DNA from: Umezawaea sp049997955 | GTDB lineage: Bacteria > Actinomycetota > Actinomycetes > Mycobacteriales > Pseudonocardiaceae | DNA: 64,000 nt | Assembly: GCA_049997955.1 (NCBI GenBank) | Contig: JAEBDY010000011.1 | Coordinates: 186,001-250,000 of the forward strand | Direction of reading: 5' to 3' | In this document: positions 8,378-16,140 of the stretch, piece after piece | Layout of the letters: every line of letters begins with the position of its first letter | How positions within the stretch are numbered: position 1 is the stretch's first letter | Position numbers and translations under genes: made by a program | The notes under the pieces: generated by a model | What the model was told of the DNA's origin: nothing | Seen by the model: only the letters and a program-made list of their open reading frames with translations | Databases searched by the model: none

Positions 8378-8799
8378 CGTGGGGGCGCGGCGAACCGGGG
8401 CGCAATCGATATTCCACTGTGGACGCTCACCGCCGACGCGACGGCGGACCCGGCGCTGCTGGTCCGGGCAGTCGGTCACGACCGTGCGCCAGGCGTCGCA
8501 GCACGGCCGAACGCGGGTCCGTGGTGCGGCCGACCCGGTCACGGCGTCGAACCGGCCGGTCTGCCCCGGTGGACCGGGCCGGTTTCGGGTTCCCGATCCC
8601 GTCGCGCGCCGCCCGTGCGACCACCTCGGCCGACTCGTCGGCGTTGAGCCGGTCGTGTTCCGACCACCCGCCCGGCTGACCTGTGGATCTTCGGATTCCG
8701 GTTCGCACCACCCCCTCGGCTTGAACCGGTCACCCGGTTCGCCCGTATTCCCGAGGTCGGGACGTTCGGCACGGTTCGGAGCTTCCGAGGAGCGCGTTG
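8378..8799. other. Intergenic region with two inverted repeats sharing GAACCGG
   Basis: No gene is supported in these 422 bases. They hold two dyads: AACCGGCC (8550-8557) paired with GGCCGGTT (8577-8584), and GAACCGG (8723-8729) paired with CCGGTTC (8734-8740) with a TCAC loop. The second lies 60 bases upstream of the GH12 gene and could be an operator. Both read equally well as hairpins. The region carries both divergent promoters. Confidence 0.5.
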
Positions 8800-9927
8800 A
8801 TGAGCAATCCCTTGGCCCAGTTGGCCTTCCGGGTGTCCCTCACGATCGCGGCCATCGGTGTGTGCGGAGCCGTCCTGGCCGCGGCGGTGGGACTGGTGCT
8901 GTTGGCGGCGATGCCGTCGTCGGCGGTCGGGACGCAGTTGTGCGGCAAGGGCGACGTGGCGCCCGCGGGGTCGGAGGAGTACCTGGCGGGCAACAACGTC
9001 GTGGGCGCGGACACCGCGCAGTGCGTCACCGTCGGCGACCGGACGCTGCGGGTCGACAGCGCCGAGCACGACCGGCCGGTGGGCGGTCCGCCCGCCGCGT
9101 CGCCGTCGCTGCTCAAGGGCTGCCACCAGGACGTCTGCTCGGAGAACAGCGGGCTGCCGGTGCAGGTGTCGCGGATGCCCGAGCTCACCAGCAACTTCGT
9201 CACCACGCCCGCGGAGGACGGCGACTACGCGGCGGCCTACACCGCCTGGTTCCACAGCAAGCCCGCGGTGGCAGGGCTGCCCGACGGCGCCGAGCTGGCG
9301 ATCTGGTTGCGCGGCAACGGTGACGCGCGGCCCGCGGGCATGATGGTCGCGGGCGCGATGCCGATCTCCGGCGCCGGGTGGGACGTGTGGTTCGAGAAGG
9401 CACAGGGGCGCAACCGGATCACCTACGAGCGGGTCGGCGACGCGAACTCCGTGCGGGACCTGGACATCCGCGCGTTCGCCAAGGACGCGGCGAACCGGGC
9501 GTGGGTCGAGCCGGACTGGTTCCTGATCGGCGTCGAGGCGGGGTTCGACCTGTGGCGCGGTGGCGCGGGCAGCTCGATCGACGAGTTCGAGGTGGCGGTC
9601 GGCGAGCAGCTCGCACCGCAGGGGCCCGCCGCGTGCACGGCGAGCCTCGCGGTGAACGAGAGCTGGCCGCAGGGGTTCACCGCGACGATCAAGATCACCA
9701 ACTCCGGGGAGCGGCCGGTCACGGGCTGGGCGGTGGACTGGACGTTCCCCGGCGAGCAGCGGATCGAGAACTCCTGGGACGCCACGATCACCCAGCAGGG
9801 CCGGACCGTGCGCGCCGTGAACGCGACCTACAACGGGCGGATCGGGGTCGACCGGTCCATCACCTTCGGCCTGGTCGGCACCGGAGCCGCGCCGGAGTCC
9901 GTCGCGCTGACCTGCGTGCCCCGGTGA
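8800..9927 (+). CDS. Secreted GH12-family endoglucanase with C-terminal CBM2
   Basis: A 375-residue exported enzyme. A signal/anchor segment (about 10-43) precedes a GH12 jelly-roll domain: SGLPVQVSRMPELTSNF, then AELAIWLRGNGDARPAG containing the nucleophile-position Glu, then VEAGFDLWRGGAGSS. A CBM2 follows (about 275-375; CTASLAVNESWPQGFTATI). Family members cut beta-1,4-glucan or xyloglucan. In related bacterial GH12 enzymes the last motif reads GFE, with Glu as general acid/base; here it is GFD. There is almost no linker between the domains. ATG 8800 has SD AGGAG at 8788-8792. Confidence 0.82.
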   Translation: MSNPLAQLAFRVSLTIAAIGVCGAVLAAAVGLVLLAAMPSSAVGTQLCGKGDVAPAGSEEYLAGNNVVGADTAQCVTVGDRTLRVDSAEHDRPVGGPPAASPSLLKGCHQDVCSENSGLPVQVSRMPELTSNFVTTPAEDGDYAAAYTAWFHSKPAVAGLPDGAELAIWLRGNGDARPAGMMVAGAMPISGAGWDVWFEKAQGRNRITYERVGDANSVRDLDIRAFAKDAANRAWVEPDWFLIGVEAGFDLWRGGAGSSIDEFEVAVGEQLAPQGPAACTASLAVNESWPQGFTATIKITNSGERPVTGWAVDWTFPGEQRIENSWDATITQQGRTVRAVNATYNGRIGVDRSITFGLVGTGAAPESVALTCVPR

Positions 9928-10071
9928 GACCGGCGGATCGGTAGGCCGCCTCCCCGCGTCCGCCGCCACCCCCGCCGCCCGGATCGCTCCGACGTGCGCC
10001 TAATGGGGGAACCGCGCGGTTACCATCTGCGTCGATGCAGTGTGGCGGAGGACCAGGGATCCGGGGGAGAG

Positions 10072-11802
10072 ATGGCGGCGGAGACCTTCGGGCCCTATCG
10101 CATCGAGGAACTGCTCGGACGCGGTGGCATGGGCGAGGTGCACCGCGCCTACGACACCGTCCACGACCGCGTGGTGGCGTTGAAGCGGCTGTCGGCCCAG
10201 TTCAACGCCGACGCCGACTACCGCGCCCGGTTCCGCACCGAGTCCAAGATCGTCGCCCGGCTGCGCGAACCGCACGTCATCCCGATCCACGCGTACGGGG
10301 AGATCGACGGGCACCTGTACCTGGACATGCGGCTGGTCGAGGGCCGTGACCTCACCGACCTCATCAGCAGCCCGCTGGACCCCCGCCGCGCCGTGCGGAT
10401 CGTCGAGCAGGTCGCCAGCGCGCTGGACGCCGCGCACGCCGACGGCCTGGTGCACCGCGACGTCAAACCGTCGAACATCCTGGTCGCCGCCGGGGACTTC
10501 GTGTACCTGGTCGACTTCGGCATCGCCCGCAGCTCCTCGCCGTCGGCCACGCACCTGACCGCTTCCGGCGACGTCGTCGGCACGCTCGACTACATGGCTC
10601 CGGAACGGTTCGGCAGCGCCCCGATCGACGGCCGCGTGGACGTCTACGCGCTGGCCTGCGTGCTGTTCACCAGCGTCGTGGGCCGCCGCCCGTTCACCGG
10701 CGACACGACCGCGGCCCAGATCTGGGCGCACATGCAGGAGCCGCCGCCCCGCGCGTCGCACTGGAACCCCGACGTCCCGCCCGCGCTGGACGTGGTGATC
10801 GCCAAGGGCATGGCGAAGGACCCGGACCAGCGCTACCCGACCGCGGGCGCGCTCGCGTCGGCCGCGGCCGCCGCCCTCGACCAGGCGCCCGCACCACCGC
10901 TGGGCTACCCGCGACCGCCGTCGACGCCACCGCACGGCCACCCCCAGCCGCTGCCGGGACAGCCCAGGCCACCGCTGACCACTCCGCCGCACGGGCACCC
11001 CGTGCCGACCCCGCCGCACGGCCAGGTCCGGCCCACGCCGCCGTACGGGCAGCCACCCGTCGGGCCCTGGCCGCAGGGGCCGCTGAGACCCCGGGCCGCG
11101 TCCTCCCCGTCCAACCGGGCGCGGGCGGGGATCGTCGGAGCCATCGCCGCGGTCGTCGTGGTCACCGCGGTCGTGGTCTCGATCGTGGTCATCAAGGGGC
11201 GGGAGACCGGGCAGGCCGCAGGCCAGTCCAGTTCCCCGCAGTCGTCCTCCACTACGCCACCGCCCCCCACGACGACCCGGACGACCACCACCACGTCGCA
11301 ACCCCCGCCGCCCAACCCGGCGGTGGCCACGTTGCTGGCCGCCCTGCCCACGGTGTACCGCGGCAACCCCTCCTGCGCCGAGCGCGAGAACGGCGGAGGA
11401 GCCGAGGTGGCGACCGTGGTCTGCACCGACGCGAACAGCGTGAACGAATGGTTCGCACCGCCCGAGCGGGCCGTCTTCCGGCTCTTCCCCGACCGGGCCG
11501 CGCAGGACGCGTACTTCCTGAAGCTGGTGGAGGAGAACAAGATCCCGCGCCTCGACGAGCAGGGCGGCTGCCGTCCGCTGACGCAGCCGATCCACTACGC
11601 CGAGATGTTCCGCACCGAGGCGGGTCCGCTGCCCGGCGAGTTCACCACGTGCTTCTTCAAGGACGGCGCCGGTGAGGTGTGGTGGGTGGACTCGATGACG
11701 TTGACCATCGGCCAGCTCATCTCCTCCAAGGCCACCACCAACGACGCGCTGACCAAGCTGGACCTGTGGTGGAACGGCATGATCCTCACGAAGATGAGGT
11801 GA
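10072..11802 (+). CDS. Transmembrane Ser/Thr protein kinase (PASTA-less, with extracellular sensor domain)
   Basis: A Hanks-type kinase of 576 residues. The intracellular kinase domain (about 8-270) shows GRGGMGEV (P-loop), Lys38, HRDVKPSN with catalytic Asp130, DFG at 148-150 and APE (MAPERF). A proline/histidine-rich segment, one membrane helix (about 353-375) and a Thr-rich stalk lead to an extracellular domain with four Cys (such as NPSCAEREN and FTTCFFKDG) that I cannot assign. The start is uncertain: ATG 10072 has a close GGGGGAGA, and GTG 10042 is in frame. TACCAT at 10021-10026 could be the -10 box. Confidence 0.9.
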   Translation: MAAETFGPYRIEELLGRGGMGEVHRAYDTVHDRVVALKRLSAQFNADADYRARFRTESKIVARLREPHVIPIHAYGEIDGHLYLDMRLVEGRDLTDLISSPLDPRRAVRIVEQVASALDAAHADGLVHRDVKPSNILVAAGDFVYLVDFGIARSSSPSATHLTASGDVVGTLDYMAPERFGSAPIDGRVDVYALACVLFTSVVGRRPFTGDTTAAQIWAHMQEPPPRASHWNPDVPPALDVVIAKGMAKDPDQRYPTAGALASAAAAALDQAPAPPLGYPRPPSTPPHGHPQPLPGQPRPPLTTPPHGHPVPTPPHGQVRPTPPYGQPPVGPWPQGPLRPRAASSPSNRARAGIVGAIAAVVVVTAVVVSIVVIKGRETGQAAGQSSSPQSSSTTPPPPTTTRTTTTTSQPPPPNPAVATLLAALPTVYRGNPSCAERENGGGAEVATVVCTDANSVNEWFAPPERAVFRLFPDRAAQDAYFLKLVEENKIPRLDEQGGCRPLTQPIHYAEMFRTEAGPLPGEFTTCFFKDGAGEVWWVDSMTLTIGQLISSKATTNDALTKLDLWWNGMILTKMR

Positions 11803-11820
11803 CCACCCGACGGGGAGAAC

Positions 11821-11856
11821 GGAGAAGGCCACCCCGTCGCCGAGGTGGCCTTCTCC
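11821..11856. terminator. Bidirectional terminator hairpin between kinase and DUF1996 genes
   Basis: Perfect 13-base arms, GGAGAAGGCCACC and GGTGGCCTTCTCC, enclose a 10-base loop. The hairpin lies between two convergent stop codons, the expected place for a shared terminator. There is no U-run, as is usual in actinomycetes. Confidence 0.75.
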
Positions 11857-11874
11857 ACGTTCACCAGCCGGAGG

Positions 11875-13473
11875 TCACTCCTTGCAGGTCTTGCCGCGGT
11901 TCACGCACCACACGAGGCGGTTCATGATGCTCTGCGACATGACGTTCGCGAAGTCGTCGTGGTCGCTGACCGGGTCGTGGTTCTCGGTCGGGAAGGAGTC
12001 GACCTTGTACTGGCCCTTCTTCTGCACGTCCCTGGGGATGTTGTAGGTCAGGGTGATGCGCAGCTGGGGAACGGCCTTGAAGCCCTGGCCGCACTTGCCG
12101 GTGTTCGGGTCGGGGAACACGATGTGCGTGCGGTGGTTGGCCGAGTCCGTGTTCTTGCCGTCCCAGCAACTCGGGAAGTCGTGGATGCGCTTGACCTTCG
12201 CGCCCCGCGGGCAGATCGGGTACTTGTTGATCAGCACTCGGTCCTCGAAGCCGGAGCAGGTCCACGAGTCGCGGGCGTTCTTGGTGCCGTTGATGGAGAT
12301 CTTCGCGTCGCCGTAGAGCACGCGGAGGAACTTCGGCATCGCCGTGACCTTGCCGACCGGGCTGCCGCGGAAGGTGAGCTCGGCCTTCTCCGGGCGCTGG
12401 ATCACGCCGTCGTTGCCGGGCAGCTCGTTGTTCTCGTCCTCGTCCGCCGCGGGCGGCGTCTGGGCCGGGGGCTTCTCGCTGTTCTCGGAGCCGTCCGGCA
12501 CGGGGGCGGGGTTGTTCTCGTCCTTGATGCCGCACTCGCTGAGCTTCTTGAGCTCGTCGATCTGCTTCTGCAGGTTGGCCACCTGGTCGCTGAGCTTCTT
12601 CAGCTCCTCGATGATCTTGTCGAGAGCGGCCTGGCGCTGGTCCGCCACCGGGGCCAGGACCTTGTCCGCCTTGGCATCGCTCACGACGGGCGCGCCCGCG
12701 GCCTCGGCGGCGAGCTTCTTGTCCGCGTCCTCGGTGATCTTGTCGACCTCGGCGAGCTGCTTGGACACCTCCTGCACGGCGGCGTCGGGCACGTCCTCCA
12801 GCTTGCTGGCGACGTCCGGGCACACCACGCGGGGCGCTTCCTTGTCCTTCTTGTCGGCGGCGGCCTGCTCCTTGCGCTCCTCCACCTTCGCCGGGGGGTT
12901 CGCGGTCGCGACCGCGGCGCCCTCCGGCAGGGGAGCGGCCGACTCGTTCGCCGCCACGTCGTTGGCGATCGCGGCCTGGTCGTTCGCGGCCGGGGCCTGC
13001 TGGTCGACCTTCTCCTCGGCTTCCTCGTCCTCCGTGTCGATCCGGACCACGGGCCAGAAGTACGTCGACTTGTCACCGTTCTTGCAGGTGGTGCCGGCCT
13101 TCCGAAGGCTCTCGTTGGTGGAGAACGCGTTCGTCGAAAGGTTGCCGACGTAGTCGTGGAGGTGCTGGGCGCCGTTCTCGACGCCGGGAGCGGCGATGAA
13201 GTTGTCGCCGTTGAAGTGGCCGTTCTTGTTCGTCCCGCAGTTGACGGTGAACGTGCCCTTCGACGCGTTTCCCTGCTTCTGCACGGCTTTGACGTTCGGC
13301 TTCACCTTGGTGATGTCGACGAACAGGGACTTGTCCACCCCGTCCGCGTAAGCCTCGTCGTCGCCGGTGGTCGTGACGACGACCACCGCGCCGGCGGCGA
13401 TCGCCACGGCCGCGCCCAGCGTGGCGATCTTCGTTCTGCGGGAAATCTGGTGCCGCCCACCGGTCCGGCTCAT
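11875..13473 (-). CDS. Secreted DUF1996 protein interrupted by a coiled-coil/low-complexity insert
   Basis: A 532-residue exported protein with an N-terminal membrane/signal segment (about 15-35). The DUF1996 domain is recognisable in two halves: residues 44-146 (GAQHLHDYVGN, TTCKNGDKSTYFWPVVRID) and 357-532 (ELTFRGSPVGKVTAMPKFLR, FPSCWDGKNTDSANHRTHI, SDHDDFANVMS). Between them lie about 210 residues rich in Ala, Glu, Lys and Pro, including a leucine-zipper-like coiled coil (about 275-315; IIEELKKLSDQVANLQKQID). DUF1996 function is not established; carbohydrate action has been suggested for fungal relatives. ATG 13473 follows GAGGTG. Confidence 0.8.
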   Translation of the reverse strand: MSRTGGRHQISRRTKIATLGAAVAIAAGAVVVVTTTGDDEAYADGVDKSLFVDITKVKPNVKAVQKQGNASKGTFTVNCGTNKNGHFNGDNFIAAPGVENGAQHLHDYVGNLSTNAFSTNESLRKAGTTCKNGDKSTYFWPVVRIDTEDEEAEEKVDQQAPAANDQAAIANDVAANESAAPLPEGAAVATANPPAKVEERKEQAAADKKDKEAPRVVCPDVASKLEDVPDAAVQEVSKQLAEVDKITEDADKKLAAEAAGAPVVSDAKADKVLAPVADQRQAALDKIIEELKKLSDQVANLQKQIDELKKLSECGIKDENNPAPVPDGSENSEKPPAQTPPAADEDENNELPGNDGVIQRPEKAELTFRGSPVGKVTAMPKFLRVLYGDAKISINGTKNARDSWTCSGFEDRVLINKYPICPRGAKVKRIHDFPSCWDGKNTDSANHRTHIVFPDPNTGKCGQGFKAVPQLRITLTYNIPRDVQKKGQYKVDSFPTENHDPVSDHDDFANVMSQSIMNRLVWCVNRGKTCKE

Positions 13474-13755
13474 CTGCTGCTCACCTCTGTCGTCGGGGTG
13501 CTTCGAGCACGCTGTTTGAAGGCCTGCTCACTGGGGCATACGGACGGTTGGCGAGACGTACCTCAACCGTGTTCGCGGTGTTATCAATCCGTTATGTTCG
13601 CCCTGTTGTCGCAGGGTGATCACCCGCGCGCGGAGCGTTACCCGCTTTTCCCGCTCCCGGCGCCGAGGAGCGACGGGCGGCGGCGGTGTCGACCGATCGG
13701 GCGAAGTGTTCGAAGCCGTCTTGACTGGTCGACCGCGGCCGGATTGGTTGTCGTC

Positions 13756-14214
13756 ATGGTCCACCGAGAAGTGCGCGAGACCGACGCCCCGCGCGGTGTC
13801 GATCCGAGGGGCGTGCGGTTCACCGCGGCGATGACGAGCGCGGTGCTGGCCCTCGGTCTGGTGACCGGAAGTCCGCGGGTGCTCCTGGCCCAGGCGCTCC
13901 TGTTCGGACTGTGCGCGGTGTTCGGCCTCCAGTTCAACCCGTACGGCGCGGCCTACCGGCGGACGCTCCAGTCGAGGCTCGCCCCGCCGCCCGAACTGGA
14001 GAGCGAGGGGCCGCTGCGGTTCTCCCAGGGCGTCGGGTGCGTCTTCGCCACGGTGGCCGCGTTCGGCTACGCCACGGGGCTGACCGCGCTGGGCACGACG
14101 GCCACCTCGCTCGCACTCGCCGCGGCGCTGCTCAACGCCGTCTTCGGGATCTGCGTCGGCTGCCACCTGTACCTGGGACTGGCCAGGGTGCGCCGCCGCG
14201 TGTCCCTGCCCTGA
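13756..14214 (+). CDS. DUF4395 membrane protein
   Basis: A 152-residue integral membrane protein with an N-terminal VDPRGVRFTAAMTSAVLALGL segment and three or four hydrophobic helices. The second half carries QGVGCVFATVAAFGY and FGICVGCHLYLGL, the CxxC-containing signature of DUF4395, often encoded near thioredoxin or rhodanese-like genes. No such partner is adjacent here. The start is uncertain: ATG 13756 has no clear SD. It converges on the response-regulator gene seven bases away. Confidence 0.75.
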   Translation: MVHREVRETDAPRGVDPRGVRFTAAMTSAVLALGLVTGSPRVLLAQALLFGLCAVFGLQFNPYGAAYRRTLQSRLAPPPELESEGPLRFSQGVGCVFATVAAFGYATGLTALGTTATSLALAAALLNAVFGICVGCHLYLGLARVRRRVSLP

Positions 14215-14221
14215 AAGCGGT

Positions 14222-14866
14222 CTAGGCCTTCAGGTAGGCGAGCACCGCGAGCACCCGGCGGTGGCCCGCGTCCGTGGTGGGCAGGCCGAGCTTGGTGAAG
14301 ATGTTGCCGATGTGCTTGTGGACCGCACCGTCGCTGATGACGAGCAGGCCGCCGATCGTGGCGTTGGAGTGGCCCTCGGCCATCAGCCCGAGGACTTCGC
14401 GCTCACGCGGGGTCAGGCGTTGCAGGGGGTCGTCGGCGCGGCGGCGCACGAGCAGTTGGGTGACGACCTCGGGGTCCAGCGCGGTGCCGCCCGCGGCCAC
14501 GCGCTGGAGGGCGTCGAGGAAGTCGGCGACCTTGCCCACCCGCTCCTTGAGCAGGTAGCCGACGCCGCCCGCGCCGTCGGCCAGCAGTTCGGTCGCGTAG
14601 CTCTCCTCCACGTGCGCCGACAGCACGAGCACCGCGAGGCCCGGCCACTGCTTGCGGGCCTGGACGGCGGCGCGCAGGCCCTCGTCGCGGAACGTCGGGG
14701 GCATCCGGACGTCGACGAGGGCGACGTCCGGGCGGTCCGCCTCCAGGGAGGCGAGCAGGTCCTCGGGGTTGTCGACGGCGGCGATGACCTCCATGCCCTC
14801 GGCACGCAACAGGTGCGTCAGGCCTTCCCGCAGGAGGGCGTCGTCCTCGGCGATCACGATGCGCAC
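14222..14866 (-). CDS. NarL/LuxR-family response regulator
   Basis: A 214-residue response regulator. The receiver domain (1-120) has acidic residues EDD at 7-9 and phosphoacceptor Asp52 (ALVDVRMPP); the C-terminal LuxR HTH (about 150-200) shows LTPREREVLGLMAEGHSNATI. It follows the histidine kinase with only four bases between stop and GTG start, so the two are translationally coupled partners. It is the last gene of a five-gene unit that begins with a CPBP protease, and it probably autoregulates that unit. Confidence 0.92.
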   Translation of the reverse strand: MRIVIAEDDALLREGLTHLLRAEGMEVIAAVDNPEDLLASLEADRPDVALVDVRMPPTFRDEGLRAAVQARKQWPGLAVLVLSAHVEESYATELLADGAGGVGYLLKERVGKVADFLDALQRVAAGGTALDPEVVTQLLVRRRADDPLQRLTPREREVLGLMAEGHSNATIGGLLVISDGAVHKHIGNIFTKLGLPTTDAGHRRVLAVLAYLKA

Positions 14867-14870
14867 GTGC

Positions 14871-16076
14871 TCATAGTCCCGCAGGGATGCGCACCCGCAC
14901 GACAGTGGGTCCGCCTGCCGGGCTGTCGATCGCGGTCGTGCCGTCGAACGCGGCCACCCGGCGCTGGATGCCGAGCAGCCCGCTGCCGTGCGCCTGGTCG
15001 GCTCCGCCGTGGCCGTCGTCGGCGATCTCGACGACGAGCACGCCGTCCTCCTCGCGCAGGCCCACGGTGATCCGGTCGGCACCGCTGTGCTTGACCGCGT
15101 TGGTGAGCGCCTCCGCCACGACGAAGTACGCGGCCGCCTCCACGGCCGCCGGCAGCCGGGGGATCGGGTGCTCGTCCAGCGCGCACGGGATCGCGCAGTG
15201 CGCCACCAGCGACCCCACCGCGCCCGAGAGGCCGCGGTCGACCAGCACGGGCGGGTAGATGGCGCGCACCACCTCGCGCAGTTCGGCGAGCGCGTCCGCC
15301 GCCGCGTTCTGGGCGGTGAGCACCATCGGCAGCGCCTCGGCGGGATCGCGGGCCAGCGCGCGTTCCACCATGCCGAGGTGCATCACCACCGCGACGAGCC
15401 GGTTCTGCGTGCCGTCGTGCAGGTTGCGCTCGATGCGCCGCAACTCGGCGCCGTGCGCCTCCAACGCCCCCGCCCGCGTCGCCGTGACCTCGGCGAGGCG
15501 TTCGACCAGCGACTGCCTCGGCGGGGCGAGCCGGGTCGCGCTGACCCCCGCCCACCACCGGGCGAGCGGCACGAAGAGGACGCCGAGCAGGCCGTACGCG
15601 GCCGCGACGAGCAGGGCGACGGCCGCGCCGCCCCACGACTGGACCGGGAGTGCCACCGTCGTGCTCGCGTCGGGGATGAACGGCCAGAACGCGGCCACCC
15701 CCACGTTCTGCAGCACCCCTGTCGGCGAGCCGAGCGCCACGAACCCCGCGGCCAGGCCGACGGTGCCCTGCAACGCCAGCCACTGGACGTCCCGGCGGTC
15801 GTGGGGGCTGGTCGCCACGGCCGCCGCCCCGCCGCTCGCGGCCGGTGGTGGCGGCGGGATCGTGGTGGCCAGGTAGTGGCCGACGCGCTCCCGTTCGCCC
15901 GCCGCGAGTCCGCGGGCGAACCGGATGACGCGGGGGAGCAGCGGCAGCGTGACGACCAGCGCCACGCACAGGATCGTGGCCAGCAGCGCGAACAGGGCCT
16001 GGATCCCGACCAGCGCGGTGACGGCGAGGAACCGCCAGGCCTTCGGCCACTGCCGGTCCGGAGCGGGGTCGGTCAC
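14871..16076 (-). CDS. NarL-type sensor histidine kinase (HisKA_3)
   Basis: A 401-residue membrane kinase. Four or more hydrophobic segments fall in the first half, with a Pro-rich cytoplasmic loop (IPPPPPAASGG). The dimerisation/phosphoacceptor helix RIERNLHDGTQNRL places the phosphorylated His at residue 220. The ATPase domain shows AEALTNAVKHSGA (N box), ADDGHGG (G1) and GSGLLGIQRR (G2). GTG 16076 is chosen for its SD GAGGAG; an in-frame ATG at 16139 would overlap the permease stop region. Gene order suggests it senses envelope damage or a substrate of the upstream ABC transporter. Confidence 0.92.
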   Translation of the reverse strand: MTDPAPDRQWPKAWRFLAVTALVGIQALFALLATILCVALVVTLPLLPRVIRFARGLAAGERERVGHYLATTIPPPPPAASGGAAAVATSPHDRRDVQWLALQGTVGLAAGFVALGSPTGVLQNVGVAAFWPFIPDASTTVALPVQSWGGAAVALLVAAAYGLLGVLFVPLARWWAGVSATRLAPPRQSLVERLAEVTATRAGALEAHGAELRRIERNLHDGTQNRLVAVVMHLGMVERALARDPAEALPMVLTAQNAAADALAELREVVRAIYPPVLVDRGLSGAVGSLVAHCAIPCALDEHPIPRLPAAVEAAAYFVVAEALTNAVKHSGADRITVGLREEDGVLVVEIADDGHGGADQAHGSGLLGIQRRVAAFDGTTAIDSPAGGPTVVRVRIPAGL

Positions 16077-16140
16077 GGTGACTGCTCCTCTGCGAACGGC
16101 GGTGTGGACCAATCGTGGCACGCGCGGCGGTCGGGTCACG

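Noticed and set aside
11845..13755. Long plus-strand frame running into the DUF4395 gene
   Set aside because: It is antisense to the DUF1996 gene, whose domain motifs, signal segment and SD are clear. Only the part from 13756 has family similarity.
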